From positions 6,578-70,577 of the forward strand of contig JBOIDF010000009.1 of assembly GCA_050740455.1 (NCBI GenBank): a stretch of 64,000 bases of DNA. Direction: 5' to 3'. Position 1 is the stretch's first letter; each line of letters begins with the position of its first letter. Shown here in pieces: positions 7,532-17,522 of this stretch. The position numbers and the translations under genes were made by a program. Under the pieces are notes generated by a model, which was given only the letters and a program-made list of their open reading frames with translations, did not search any database and had not been told where the DNA came from. This DNA comes from USCg-Taylor sp050740455 (GTDB lineage Bacteria; Pseudomonadota; Gammaproteobacteria; JACCXJ01).

Positions 7532-9637
7532 ATGAACCAGAAAAAGAATCGCGACCGAGCACCATCTGCACGCGTGATATTGCAGGCATGCCTGTGGCTG
7601 GGAGTCTCCATCCTCGGGGCGAGCGCGGTGGGCGCCATCGCGCTGCATCGAGGTGAAACCATCAACGGCCTTTGGTTTATCGTCGCCGCACTATGCATTT
7701 ACGCATTAGGTTACCGCTTTTACAGCGCCTTTATCGCCGCCAAGGTGCTGGCTTTGGATGGCACTCGCGCGACTCCCGCCGAACGGCTTAACGATGGCCG
7801 CGACTTTGTCCCCACGCATAAATGGATCGTTTTCGGGCACCACTTCGCGGCCATCGCGGGTCCGGGCCCTCTTATCGGGCCGACGCTGGCGGCCCAGTTC
7901 GGTTACCTGCCCGGCACCCTATGGATTTTAGTGGGAGCGGTGCTCGGGGGCTGCGTGCAGGATTTCGTGATCTTGTTTTTCTCGACCCGGCGCGATGGGC
8001 GCTCGCTCGGACAGATGGCCCGCGATGAGCTTGGACCGGTTGGCGGAGCGGTGGCGCTCGCGGGAGTCATGGTCATCATGATTATTCTCATCGCCGTGCT
8101 CGGGCTGGTCGTCGTCAACGCGATGAAACATAGCCCGTGGGCCACCAGCACCGTCGCCGCGACGATCCCGATTGCCTTATTGATGGGCGCTTATATGCGC
8201 GGCATCCGGCCTGGGCGCGTGCTCGAAGGGACCTGCCTCGGTGTGATTTTGCTGGTGCTCGCGGTCCTCGGCGGAGGGTGGATAGACGCACAGCCATGGC
8301 TACGCGTTTGGTTCGATTACGACGCTCCGAGCCTGGCACTCATGGTCATTGCCTACGGCTTTGCGGCCTCGGTTCTTCCGGTCTGGCTGTTGCTTGCGCC
8401 GCGCGATTACTTATCGACGTTTATGAAGATCGGAACCATCGCGGCGCTGGCCGTGGCGATCGTGGTGCTCCAGCCCGAGGTCAAGATGCCTGCGCTCACG
8501 CAATTTATCGATGGCACGGGCCCCATCTTCGGGGGCAAGCTGTTCCCGTTTGTCTTTATCACGGTCGCCTGCGGCGCGATCTCGGGGTTTCACTCACTTG
8601 TCGCCTCGGGGACAACGCCGAAGCTCCTCACCAACGAGCGGGATGTGCGTTTTATCGGCTACGGCGCGATGATGATGGAGTCCTTCGTCGGAATCATGGC
8701 GATGGTGGCGGCCACCGTATTGGAACCCGGGGTGTATTTCGCCATCAATAGCCCGGCGGGTGTCGTCGGGGCGGAGGCGGCCGAAGCCGTGGCAAAGATC
8801 ACGAGCTGGGGTTTTCCGGTGACGGTGGAACAAATGCAATCGCTGGCGGCGTCGATGGGGGAAGCGACGCTGTTCGCGCGCACCGGTGGCGCCCCTTCCT
8901 TGGCCGTAGGCATGGCCAGCATTTTTTCCAGTACCTTCGGTGGCGGTCTTCTGGCCGTGTGGTATCACTTCGCGATCATGTTTGAAGCGTTATTTATCTT
9001 GACCACGCTGGACGCGGGTACCCGTGTCGCACGCTTCATGCTCCAAGACCTCCTGGGGAACCTGATTCCGGCTTTAGGGCGGACCGGTTGGTATCCGAGT
9101 GTCTGTCTGACGAGCGCGCTCGTGGTCGGCGGCTGGGGTTATTTCCTGTATATCGGCACGATTGACCCCCTCGGGGGCATCAATAGTCTCTGGCCGCTCT
9201 TCGGGATCTCGAATCAAATGCTCGCCGCGATCGCGCTTTGCGTTGCGACTACCATCTTGGTCAAGTCCGGACGGGCGCGGTACGCGTGGGTGACCGTGCT
9301 GCCTCTGACATGGCTTGTCACCGTGACGAGCGCCGCCGCTTGGGAGAAGCTTTTCAGCCCCGAGCCGCGGGTCGGGTTTCTCGCGCATGCGCGCGATCTC
9401 GGTGAGCAATTGAGCCGCGGCCTGCTAGCCCCCGACAAAGTAGGGCAGGCGCCGCAGCTTATCTTCAATGACCAACTGGACGCCGCCTTGACGGTGTTGT
9501 TCCTCGTCACCACCTGGGTGCTCGTGATCGAGACCTTGCGGGTGTGTCATGCGGTATGGACCGGGCGCCGGCACCCGCCGCTGACGGAGACACCTCACCT
9601 CCCACGGCGCGTGGCCGAAGACTGGGTGCGGAACTGA
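7532..9637 (+). CDS. cstA: CstA-family carbon starvation/pyruvate transporter
   Basis: A 701-residue membrane protein matching CstA/BtsT in length and order. The conserved N-terminal CstA block begins near residue 45 (GLWFIVAALCIYALGYRFY) and includes HHFAAIAGPGPLIGP and GCVQDF. The second CstA domain includes HSLVASGTTPKLL and FGISNQMLAAIAL. About sixteen to eighteen helices are expected. E. coli relatives import pyruvate (BtsT) or peptides and pyruvate (CstA) with protons. It directly follows the exchanger gene on the same strand, and co-transcription is likely. No small CstA-associated DUF466 gene is present. Confidence 0.93.
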   Translation: MNQKKNRDRAPSARVILQACLWLGVSILGASAVGAIALHRGETINGLWFIVAALCIYALGYRFYSAFIAAKVLALDGTRATPAERLNDGRDFVPTHKWIVFGHHFAAIAGPGPLIGPTLAAQFGYLPGTLWILVGAVLGGCVQDFVILFFSTRRDGRSLGQMARDELGPVGGAVALAGVMVIMIILIAVLGLVVVNAMKHSPWATSTVAATIPIALLMGAYMRGIRPGRVLEGTCLGVILLVLAVLGGGWIDAQPWLRVWFDYDAPSLALMVIAYGFAASVLPVWLLLAPRDYLSTFMKIGTIAALAVAIVVLQPEVKMPALTQFIDGTGPIFGGKLFPFVFITVACGAISGFHSLVASGTTPKLLTNERDVRFIGYGAMMMESFVGIMAMVAATVLEPGVYFAINSPAGVVGAEAAEAVAKITSWGFPVTVEQMQSLAASMGEATLFARTGGAPSLAVGMASIFSSTFGGGLLAVWYHFAIMFEALFILTTLDAGTRVARFMLQDLLGNLIPALGRTGWYPSVCLTSALVVGGWGYFLYIGTIDPLGGINSLWPLFGISNQMLAAIALCVATTILVKSGRARYAWVTVLPLTWLVTVTSAAAWEKLFSPEPRVGFLAHARDLGEQLSRGLLAPDKVGQAPQLIFNDQLDAALTVLFLVTTWVLVIETLRVCHAVWTGRRHPPLTETPHLPRRVAEDWVRN

Positions 9638-9639
9638 GA

Positions 9640-9815
9640 GGACGGCCAGGGCCCCGATCTCTCTGCGGCTGAAGTGATCGTCTACTATCGTATCTATCGT
9701 TTTCTGATTGAACATACCGTGCTTGCCCAGATGCTCCGGCGACAGCTTACTGAATATCAGTGACTTGAGATCAGCCTGAAGCCACTTGCCCATCGGGCCG
9801 ATTGAATATATCGAT
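9640..9815 (-). pseudogene. Remnant of asparagine synthase C-terminus
   Basis: Only about 55 codons are left. They include PMGKWLQADLKSLIF, LSPEHLGKHGMFN and VDDHFSRREIG, which match the C-terminal end of glutamine-hydrolysing asparagine synthetases of the kind found in polysaccharide clusters. No start, no N-terminal domain and no synthase core are present. The fragment runs into the end of the cstA-like gene. Confidence 0.65.
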
Positions 9816-9918
9816 AAACCGCTGCTCCGCTGCCCCAAAAGCCTCCTGATAGCGCATGGCACACCCGACGATTGGTTGGAACAGAATATTTATAGCACGC
9901 GTTTCGAGTACGGCCCCC

Positions 9919-10030
9919 TTCATGCTCGTGATCGACCTCATCTTATTCGGCCCGCTTGGGCTGTCCATTTGGGCGATCCAAATGGCTTGGATCCCCTTCT
10001 TCGCCGCGGGTGTGGTTTCATCGAAATGGT
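9919..10030 (+). pseudogene. Remnant of an acyl-lipid/acyl-CoA desaturase
   Basis: The plus-strand stretch reading DLILFGPLGLSIWAIQMAWI then PFFAAGVV matches the membrane segment of acyl-CoA desaturases just before their histidine box (usually followed by NGIGHxxGYRN). The match stops abruptly and no His box follows, so this is a short dead fragment. With the neighbouring asparagine synthase remnant it marks 9.6-10.1 kb as a decay zone. Confidence 0.55.
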
Positions 10031-10185
10031 GGGAGCTCGATCTCGGCTGGTTGCATATACGAGCTCTCTGCGCGCTCGGTCTCGCACGGGGTTAAAAAGA
10101 TAGCTCCGAAGCCGATGCGGGATTCTTCTTGAGTTTATCGCGGCTTTTTACGGCCGCTTTCAGTAACCTGCCGGGAACCGCTGCC

Positions 10186-11388
10186 CTACCCCCGCTTGAA
10201 GCGCGCCGCCTCATCGGACCCGCCCGTGGCGTTGCCGGCGCTGTAGGAATGCGCGCCCACGCCGGCGAGCTTGCCGGCATCGACGACCAGGTACTCGTTG
10301 CGGATGGGTCGGCCTTCGAACCAGCACTCCAGGATCTCACGCGTACCGGCCGCGTAGCGCGCCTGCGCCGAGAGGCTGGTGCCCGAGATGTGCGGGGTCA
10401 TGCCGTGGTGGGGCATGGTGCGCCACGGGTGGTCCTGGGGCGGCGGCTGCGGAAACCACACATCCCCGGCGTAACCGGCTAGCCGGCCGCTCTCGAGCGC
10501 CCGGGCGATCGCCTCGCGATCGCAGATCTTGGCGCGCGCGGTGTTGACGATGTAGGCGCCGCGCTTCATCTTGCCGATCAGCGCCTCGTTGAAGAGATGC
10601 TCCGTCTCCGGGTGCAGCGGACAGTTGATGGTTACGACATCGCAGACCCGCACCAGCGATTCGACGTTCGCATGGAAGGTGAGGCCCAGTTCCCGCTCGA
10701 TGTCCGGGGAGAGACGATGCCGGTCGGTGTAGTGGAGCTTGACATCGAAGGGTTTGAGCCGGCGCAGCACGGCGAGGCCGATGCGCCCGGCAGCCACCGT
10801 CCCGACTGCCATGGCCTCCAGATCGTAGGAACGCGCGACGCAGTCGGCGATGTTCCAGCCCTTGTCGATCACCCAGTGGTACGAGGGGATGTAGTTGCGC
10901 ACCAGCGAGAGGATCATCATTACCCCGTGCTCGGCGACGCTGATGCTGTTGCAATAGGTGACCTCGGCCACTGTGATTCCGCGGTCGATCGCCGCCTGCA
11001 GATCGGTATGGTCCGAACCGACGCCGGCGGTGACGATGAGCTTGAGCTTCGGTGACTTGGCGATGCGAGCCGCGGTCATGTAGGCCGGCCAGAAAGGCTG
11101 CGAGATGACGATGTCCGCATCGGGCAGCTCCCGTTCCAGGACCGAGCCGGGACCGTCCTTGTCCGAGGTGACGACGAGTTTGTGACCGTTTCCTTCCAGG
11201 AACTTGCGTAGCCCTAGCGCACCCGAGACGCTGCCCAGCAACTGGCCGGGCTGGAAATCGATACGCTTCGGAGAGGGCAAGCTTTGTCCGTCGGGATAGC
11301 GTTCCAGTTTGGGCACATCATCGCGGGCGTAGGATTTCGGGTAGCCGCTGACGGGATCGTCGTAAAGCACGCAAACAACCTTGGCCAT
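10186..11388 (-). CDS. fdh: NAD-dependent formate dehydrogenase
   Basis: A 400-residue enzyme of the D-2-hydroxyacid dehydrogenase superfamily that closely matches the single-subunit formate dehydrogenase of Pseudomonas sp. 101 in length and motifs. Formate-binding and catalytic residues are visible: Asn in VTYCNSISVAEH, Arg in VNTARAK, Gln in WFPQPPP and the catalytic His in MTPHISGT. The dinucleotide fold (GTVAAGRIG, then DRH for NAD preference) lies mid-protein. The reaction is formate + NAD+ to CO2 + NADH in the cytosol. The ATG has an AGGAGG site close by. A truncated LysR gene lies 100 bases upstream on the same strand. Confidence 0.96.
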   Translation of the reverse strand: MAKVVCVLYDDPVSGYPKSYARDDVPKLERYPDGQSLPSPKRIDFQPGQLLGSVSGALGLRKFLEGNGHKLVVTSDKDGPGSVLERELPDADIVISQPFWPAYMTAARIAKSPKLKLIVTAGVGSDHTDLQAAIDRGITVAEVTYCNSISVAEHGVMMILSLVRNYIPSYHWVIDKGWNIADCVARSYDLEAMAVGTVAAGRIGLAVLRRLKPFDVKLHYTDRHRLSPDIERELGLTFHANVESLVRVCDVVTINCPLHPETEHLFNEALIGKMKRGAYIVNTARAKICDREAIARALESGRLAGYAGDVWFPQPPPQDHPWRTMPHHGMTPHISGTSLSAQARYAAGTREILECWFEGRPIRNEYLVVDAGKLAGVGAHSYSAGNATGGSDEAARFKRG

Positions 11389-11487
11389 GGTCGGGCCTCC
11401 TGTATTTCTTGGAATCGTGGAAGGATTAAGGGCCTAAGCCCTTCGCTGGTCCCGGTGTTACCGGGTGTGCGAGATCCTGGGTGCGCG

Positions 11488-11700
11488 CTACCGCTGTGCC
11501 CAGCCGAGGAGCCGTTCGCCTTCCGGGGTGAGACCCTGGAAGCGCTGATCACGGCGAACGATGGCGATGCCTAGCTCTTCCTCGAGGTGCTGGATGGCCG
11601 CCGACAGGGCCGGCTGCGAGACGTGGCAGAGCTCGGCCGCGCGTGCGAAGTGGCGCGTCCTGGCCAGCGCCACGAGGTATTGGATTTGGCGGATGAACAT
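11488..11700 (-). pseudogene. Truncated LysR-family regulator (DNA-binding domain only)
   Basis: The 70 codons encode a complete N-terminal LysR helix-turn-helix (FIRQIQYLVALARTRHFARA, then CHVSQPALSAAIQHLEEELG) and stop where the linker helix begins. The roughly 220-residue effector domain is missing and not found in other frames before the fdh start. Some formate dehydrogenase loci keep a LysR gene next door, so this is probably the decayed regulator of fdh. A DNA-binding-only peptide could still be made, but that is speculation. Confidence 0.75.
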
Positions 11701-12206
11701 GGCTCTTACGATGCTCTGGGCTGGTATTAGCTTTGAGTCCCTGGGGGCAAGGTCAGCCGTGTGCCGGGTGATATTCTGGACAGAAAGGGGGCCGAAATAA
11801 AGGGGGCCGGTAACAAAAGCATCGGCCTTTCCGCCGAAACCAAGAATCCGGCGGACGGCCGACGTTGTTCTTGCTGGCGTGGGTCACTTGTCGGATGGCG
11901 CAAACCCCAGCGAGACCGCACTCTGGCCGGGACCGAGGTGGTATCGGACGCGCATCCTGAGGCGGGCGTTCCGTGCCACTCGGGCTACTGACGTACCACT
12001 AACGGGAGGTGTAAGATGATATCGATACGAAATGACTGGAGAGAGGAGCGTGCGGTGCTCCTGGCTGCAGCCTGCGCAGTGAGCGAACGATTCGCCAGCA
12101 GGCCCAATCGATCTATGGGAAGGCGAATCTCAGTGGGCGGGCGGCGCTGTCCGCCTTCTTTCTCGAGGACCTCCGACTACCGCGCGAACAGGCGAACCTC
12201 TAAAAG
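11701..12206. other. Spacer upstream of glgP
   Basis: About 500 bases with no gene I can support. A plus-strand frame ending at 12198 (RAALSAFFLEDLRLPREQ near its end, stop a few bases before the glgP ATG) looks protein-like and may be the tail of a lost gene. G-rich direct repeats (GGGGGCCG, near 11787 and 11803) are present. No promoter was placed. Confidence 0.35.
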
Positions 12207-14759
12207 ATGACCGGCACCCGATTCGATCTCGAAGTACAGCCCGTGCTCCCTACGGCCCTCGCCAGGTTGGAAGAACTGGCCAATGATCTAGTCTATAGCT
12301 GGAACCGCCCGATCCGAACGCTGTTCGCACATCTGGACCGCGATCTTTGGCATGCCTGTGGCCATAACCTGAAGATATTCTTGCGCCGGGTGGCGCAGGA
12401 TAAACTCGAAGCGGCGGCCAAAAATCTCGTTTACCTGCAGGATTATCGTAGTGTGCTTTCCGATTATGACACCTATCTGGCGAAGGAGGTCAACCCGGAA
12501 GTCAGGACATTGATCGATCCCGGCCGCAATCTGATCGCGTACTTCTGTGCCGAGTTCGGGCTTCACGAGAGCCTGCCGATCTATTCGGGAGGGCTCGGGA
12601 TCCTCGCCGGGGATCACTGCAAGGCGGCAAGTGATCTCGGCTTGCCCTTTGTCGCTGTCGGTCTTCTTTACCGCGTGGGGTCCTTTGAGCAAACGCTCGA
12701 CGGGGCCGGTAATCAGCAATTAAAGCCATCGCGCCTGGAGTTCAACGATCTACCGATTAGCCCCGTACTCGATGCGCAGCAGTCTCCGCTTACCGTCGCA
12801 GTGGAGCTTCCCGGCCGCGAGGTCGTCATCCAACTCTGGCAGGCCCGTGTGGGTCACATCCGGCTTTTTCTTCTCGATACCGACGTCAGCGCCAACAGCG
12901 GCGAAGATCGTCACATTACCTATCAGCTTTACGGCGGCGACAAGCACACGCGCATTCAACAGGAGATGGTGCTCGGCATCGGAGGTGCGCGGGCGCTGCG
13001 CGCGCTCGGGATCGCGCCCACGGTCTGGCATATCAACGAAGGGCACGCCGCGTTCTTGGTCCTGGAAAGATGCCGTGCACTGGTGGAAAGCGGAATCGGT
13101 TTCGGGGCCGCCCTCGAACAGGTCGCCGCGGGGACTGTATTTACTACGCACACGCCGGTCCCGGCCGGTCACGACATCTTCGACGCAAGCATGGTCGGGC
13201 ACTATTTCAAAGGCTTCCCGGAGCGGCTGGGGCTCTGCGAAGAGGAGTTCCTAAGACTCGGGATCAGCACCAATCCCGGGGGCGATTTTAATCAAACCGC
13301 GCTCGCGTTCCGCGGTTCGCGTTTTCACAACGGCGTGAGCCGTACCCACGCCGAGACGGCCGCGCGGATGGAGGCCGCTATCTGGCCCGAGATCCCGGCG
13401 CATGAAAACCCCATCGAATGCATCGCCAACGGCGTGCATGTGCAAACCTTTCTGGCCGCGGCCTGGGTGCATCTATTCGATTTGCGCTTCGGAATTCAAT
13501 GGCGCAATGAGCTGCTCAACGAAGCGTTCTGGGAGCGCATCGACGATCTCCCCAATTCCGCCTTATGGAGTACGCGCCAGCTTTTGAAATCGGACCTGAT
13601 GAAGGAACTCCGTGAGCGCGCCGGCGCGCAGTTTAGAAGGAACGGTTACAGTCAATCGCTAATAAATCGCCTTACTCGCCATCTCGGAGTCGACGACGAC
13701 ATCCTCATCATCGGCTGCGCGCGCCGTTTTGCCACCTACAAGCGCGCGACGCTAGTGTTTTCCGATCGGGCGCGGCTCGCGCGCCTGATGAACAACGCGG
13801 ATCGGCCATTTCTGATCATATTTTCAGGCAAGGCCCATCCGCATGACGGACCCGGTCAGGAGTTGATCCGCGCCGTGCATGAGTTGTCGCGGCAACCGCA
13901 GTTCGAGGGCAAGGTATTGCTGATCGAGGGCTATGATCTGGCGCTCGCGCGCCGCTTGGTTACGGGCGTCGATGTCTGGCTCAATACCCCGCGCTACCCG
14001 TTAGAGGCGAGCGGTACCTCCGGCATGAAGGCCGGCATCAATGGCGTGCCGCATCTCAGCATTCTGGATGGCTGGTGGCCGGAGGGTTATGATGGGCGGA
14101 ACGGCTGGGGTATTGCGCCGCAAAGCGCCTCGGCGCCCGCCGAGCCCCATGCCCACGCGGAGGCGCAGGAGCTCCTGGATATCCTCGAATATGAAGTCAT
14201 CCCGCTCTATTACGATCGCAACCGGCAAGGATACTCGCCAGGCTGGATCAACAAGGTCAAGGCGTCGATGAAATCCCTGATCCCCCACTATGGCGCGGAA
14301 CGGATGGTCATGGACTATGTGAGAAAGTTCTACAGCCGGGGGGCGTTGCAACAGGAACGGTTCGCCGCCGATAACTTCGCCGCGGCGATTGAACTGGCGC
14401 GATGGAAGCAACGGGTCGGCGAGTGCTGGCCCAAGGTGCGGTTGCAGCGCCTCGACCAACCCAAACCGAGCGTGCGGACGGGAGAGCAACTCACGTTCTG
14501 CGCCGCTGTTCATTTAGGGGGCCTCGCGGTCGAGGATGTGGTGATGGAATGTCTCGTCGGAAGCGAGCGCGACAACCGATACGTCGCTATAGAAACGCAC
14601 CGCTTCACCGCGACAGACACAAATGCCGAGGGCGAAACGCGATTCGAGCTTGAATTGACCCCCGGCTTTTCCGGTCTGCAAACCTACAAGCTGCGCCTGT
14701 ACCCCTACCACCGGCTCTTGACCCATCGCTTCGAGACGGGCTTGATGAAGTGGATTTGA
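12207..14759 (+). CDS. glgP: Alpha-glucan (glycogen/maltodextrin) phosphorylase
   Basis: An 850-residue GT35 phosphorylase of the alpha-glucan family that starts with the DUF3417 domain. It releases glucose-1-phosphate from alpha-1,4-glucans. The PLP-binding lysine lies in EASGTSGMKAGINGV (Lys near residue 607). Other landmarks are YFCAEFGLHESLPIYSGGLG near residue 112, HINEGHAAF near 280 and FSGKAHPHD near 540. This is the short bacterial/archaeal type rather than the E. coli GlgP/MalP type. The gene converges on malQ, 85 bases away, so the two form a glucan-degradation pair. The start is the only ATG that fits the family N-terminus (LPTALARLEELANDLVYSWN). Confidence 0.95.
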   Translation: MTGTRFDLEVQPVLPTALARLEELANDLVYSWNRPIRTLFAHLDRDLWHACGHNLKIFLRRVAQDKLEAAAKNLVYLQDYRSVLSDYDTYLAKEVNPEVRTLIDPGRNLIAYFCAEFGLHESLPIYSGGLGILAGDHCKAASDLGLPFVAVGLLYRVGSFEQTLDGAGNQQLKPSRLEFNDLPISPVLDAQQSPLTVAVELPGREVVIQLWQARVGHIRLFLLDTDVSANSGEDRHITYQLYGGDKHTRIQQEMVLGIGGARALRALGIAPTVWHINEGHAAFLVLERCRALVESGIGFGAALEQVAAGTVFTTHTPVPAGHDIFDASMVGHYFKGFPERLGLCEEEFLRLGISTNPGGDFNQTALAFRGSRFHNGVSRTHAETAARMEAAIWPEIPAHENPIECIANGVHVQTFLAAAWVHLFDLRFGIQWRNELLNEAFWERIDDLPNSALWSTRQLLKSDLMKELRERAGAQFRRNGYSQSLINRLTRHLGVDDDILIIGCARRFATYKRATLVFSDRARLARLMNNADRPFLIIFSGKAHPHDGPGQELIRAVHELSRQPQFEGKVLLIEGYDLALARRLVTGVDVWLNTPRYPLEASGTSGMKAGINGVPHLSILDGWWPEGYDGRNGWGIAPQSASAPAEPHAHAEAQELLDILEYEVIPLYYDRNRQGYSPGWINKVKASMKSLIPHYGAERMVMDYVRKFYSRGALQQERFAADNFAAAIELARWKQRVGECWPKVRLQRLDQPKPSVRTGEQLTFCAAVHLGGLAVEDVVMECLVGSERDNRYVAIETHRFTATDTNAEGETRFELELTPGFSGLQTYKLRLYPYHRLLTHRFETGLMKWI

Positions 14760-14844
14760 CGCAAACGTCCCCTCCCGCATAGCGGCCTTGGTCCCCAAAC
14801 CGCTGTCGCCCTTTGAGCCGAGCGCAGCGCGTGGTGAGTCGCTG

Positions 14845-17052
14845 TCAGTCAGGCGTCCGGGGATGCCTGGGACCACGGGCTTCCCGCAGGGTCGCGGCGA
14901 ATGTCTGAAAGCGCGGATCACTCGCCCAGTCTTCTAGGCCCAGAGAGAGTTTGCGCCGCCAGTTGGGATGCTCGTTTATCGTCCCGGGCAGGTTGGCCTG
15001 CTCGGGCTGACACAAGATGTCCTCGGGCTGAACGATCATGATCGCGGCAGGCGTACGCGCCAGGTAGATGTGTACGGCACAGGCAAGTTCCGGCGTCATC
15101 GCCGGCGGTTGCACGCTGCACTCGAGGGGTAGCAGCCCTTCTTGATCGAGGGCCGCGAGCAGCCGTGCCCGGTCCTCGGCGCGCGCCGTCACTTGTTCTT
15201 TCTCTAGTTCATCGGAAGGGAACAAGCCAAGCTCTCCGCGAAGCTCCAAATCCCTTCCGCGCCAGTAGCCGCTCAAGCTTGGTAGATCATGGGTGTTCAC
15301 GGCCACGGTGGCCTGAGGCGGATACTCGGCGGGCGGCTTGAAGCCGCCCTCGGGCGATCGTTCAAAATAAAGCACGCGGTAAGCGAGGATGCCCGCGGGT
15401 TGCAATGCCGCTCGCACCTCATCGGGCACGGTACCGAGGTCTTCGCCGATCACCAGACAGTGGTGGCGCTGGCTCTCCAAGGCCAAAATCCCGAGCAACT
15501 CCTCGAAGGGGTAGTGGACATAAGTGCCGTCCTCCGGCGTACCGCCGGCCGGGATCCAGAACAAGCGCTGCAGGCCCATGACATGGTCGAGTCGCAGCGC
15601 CCTCGCGTGGCGCATGTTCGCGCGCAAGGCGGCCACGAACGGCCCATGGGCGCCCGCGCGCATTCGCCCTGGACTGAGCGGCGCGAGCCCCCAATCTTGT
15701 CCCTTGAGGTTGAAATCGTCCGGGGGTGCGCCGATGCCCGCTTCCAGTGCGTACAAACGCTGATTGGCCCAGGTCTCCGCGCCGCCGCGCTCGACGCCGA
15801 GGGCCAGGTCTTGGTAAATCCCGATCGCCAAGCCGCGTTCGCGGGCGCGCCGGGAGGCTATCGCGAGCTGCACGTCTGCCTGCCACTGCAGGTATTCAAA
15901 GAACTCGACGCGAGCCTCGTTTCGGTCCGCAAACGCTACTACGGCCTCGGAATTCGGATCGCGGTAAGCCGCGGGCCAGACGGGCCAGCCCCAGATCCCT
16001 CGGTCTTGACGATTAAACGACTCCTGTAAGGCGTCGAAAAGCGCGTGCGTCCGCAATGCCTGACCCCGGTCGGCCTGATACGCTCGGAAGGCGGTTCCAC
16101 GTTGACTATCCGCATCGCGATGATGCTCGCGAAAATGGCGATAGAGCCGATCGAGAATTTCCATCTTGGCTGCGGCGACACCTTGATATTCGACCAGCTC
16201 TGCCGCGCGCGATGCGCGCAGTTGCGCTTGAAACCGCGGCGCGCTGACACACGCTTGCGCGGCCTCGCATTCCAAAAAATCGGGCACGGCTTCAATATCC
16301 AGATAAAGGATATTGAGAAATGACCGGCTCGAGGGACTGTACGGGCTGGCATGCGTGGGAGCGTGCGGGAAGAGGGCATGCAAGGGATTGAGACCGATGA
16401 TACCCGCGCCAAAGCCATCCGCCACTTCGATGACGCGATCGAGATCGGTGAAGTCCCCGATTCCCCAATTCCGCTCCGAACGCAGGCTGTAAAGCTGAAG
16501 CGCCAAACCCCAAATGCGTTTACCACCCTCAAGTGCGGCCGGTTGATAGCAGCGCTCGGGCGCGATGATGAGGGCCATGCTGGCAGCGGTTCGATGGCCC
16601 TCGATCTCGACGCGGTGATAGCCGGGAACCAAGCTCGCTGATAGGTGCAGGACCAAGCGGATAAAGCTCCCTCCAGCGACTTCCTTGCGCTCGATCACAT
16701 CCAATGTACCGGGGGAAAAACTGCCGTGCAGACACTCGCCGTTCTCAGCCGTCAACACCCAGCGCATCGGCTTGTCTATCTTAGGGCTAGGAACGGTGAC
16801 AACAACTTCGATCGGTGTTTGGGTCTCCCACACTACCCGGACCGGTGGTAGCAGTCGATTCCATGCTTTCATCCTATGAGCTTCGAGCGCCTCGCGCAGT
16901 TCCACATCGCTGCCCGCGGCCACGCCCATCGAGGCCAACAACGCCCGCTTCGTCTCCAGCGAGGCAGTGTGCCGCCTGCCCCGGATGTCTCTGTATTCGT
17001 GAGCGATCCCGAAGTACTGACAGGTCTGGTCGAGCGGCGTGCGGCCACTCAT
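14845..17052 (-). CDS. malQ: 4-alpha-glucanotransferase (amylomaltase)
   Basis: A 735-residue GH77 enzyme that transfers alpha-1,4-glucan segments between maltodextrins. The catalytic triad is visible: nucleophile Asp in LRLDHVMG (near residue 487), acid/base Glu in VIGEDLGTVP (near 537) and the stabilising Asp in VNTHDLPSL (near 587). About 180 N-terminal residues precede the barrel, as in the E. coli-type long form. The barrel begins with WGLALQLYSLRSERNWGIGD. MalQ elongates short maltodextrins and so supplies substrate for the phosphorylase encoded opposite it. The gene runs alone on the minus strand. Confidence 0.95.
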   Translation of the reverse strand: MSGRTPLDQTCQYFGIAHEYRDIRGRRHTASLETKRALLASMGVAAGSDVELREALEAHRMKAWNRLLPPVRVVWETQTPIEVVVTVPSPKIDKPMRWVLTAENGECLHGSFSPGTLDVIERKEVAGGSFIRLVLHLSASLVPGYHRVEIEGHRTAASMALIIAPERCYQPAALEGGKRIWGLALQLYSLRSERNWGIGDFTDLDRVIEVADGFGAGIIGLNPLHALFPHAPTHASPYSPSSRSFLNILYLDIEAVPDFLECEAAQACVSAPRFQAQLRASRAAELVEYQGVAAAKMEILDRLYRHFREHHRDADSQRGTAFRAYQADRGQALRTHALFDALQESFNRQDRGIWGWPVWPAAYRDPNSEAVVAFADRNEARVEFFEYLQWQADVQLAIASRRARERGLAIGIYQDLALGVERGGAETWANQRLYALEAGIGAPPDDFNLKGQDWGLAPLSPGRMRAGAHGPFVAALRANMRHARALRLDHVMGLQRLFWIPAGGTPEDGTYVHYPFEELLGILALESQRHHCLVIGEDLGTVPDEVRAALQPAGILAYRVLYFERSPEGGFKPPAEYPPQATVAVNTHDLPSLSGYWRGRDLELRGELGLFPSDELEKEQVTARAEDRARLLAALDQEGLLPLECSVQPPAMTPELACAVHIYLARTPAAIMIVQPEDILCQPEQANLPGTINEHPNWRRKLSLGLEDWASDPRFQTFAATLREARGPRHPRTPD

Positions 17053-17376
17053 GTAGCCGAACCGTGTGTGATCCTTGCGGTCATAATCTCTGTATTTAGG
17101 CTGTCGCCGAGTTCCGCCTCTACCGTCCTAGCTCCAGCTGGCATGGGGTCTCGCACTGTGGTATCATTGACTCCGATCCAAGGATGTCCCCGGGGACATT
17201 TGGTGGCTTTCCCTTTGTGGAAAGAACCCCCAGGGTATTGTCACATCTTACCTGAAATACTCGCCCGGTAGAGTGCGCGTGGTCCGCCCTGCGATGGGTG
17301 GCTGTGCTGACACTGGAGCGCCGAGGGATCATTAATCAATGTACCCGCTTTTTTGCGGATATGGAGCCAATTTGCA

Positions 17377-17454
17377 ATGCCTACGAAATTCTATATTGGA
17401 AATCTGTCGCCCCAGGGCATCCAAGAGGATATCCGATTAGCTCAGCATGGTTAG
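17377..17454 (+). pseudogene. Fragment of an RNA-recognition-motif protein
   Basis: A 25-codon frame begins with MPTKFYIGNLSPQGIQEDIR, which fits the start of a bacterial RRM cold-shock-type RNA-binding protein (RNP2 motif FYIGNL). It stops after QHG, long before RNP1. A family member is normally 80-100 residues, so this is a truncated relic. GCGATCGC-like palindromes follow it directly. Confidence 0.45.
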
Positions 17455-17522
17455 CTGGCGATCGCTTGCGCTTACCATCGTTTCGCAGAGCGATCGTATG
17501 CTTTGATGCTCGGCGACCGGCT

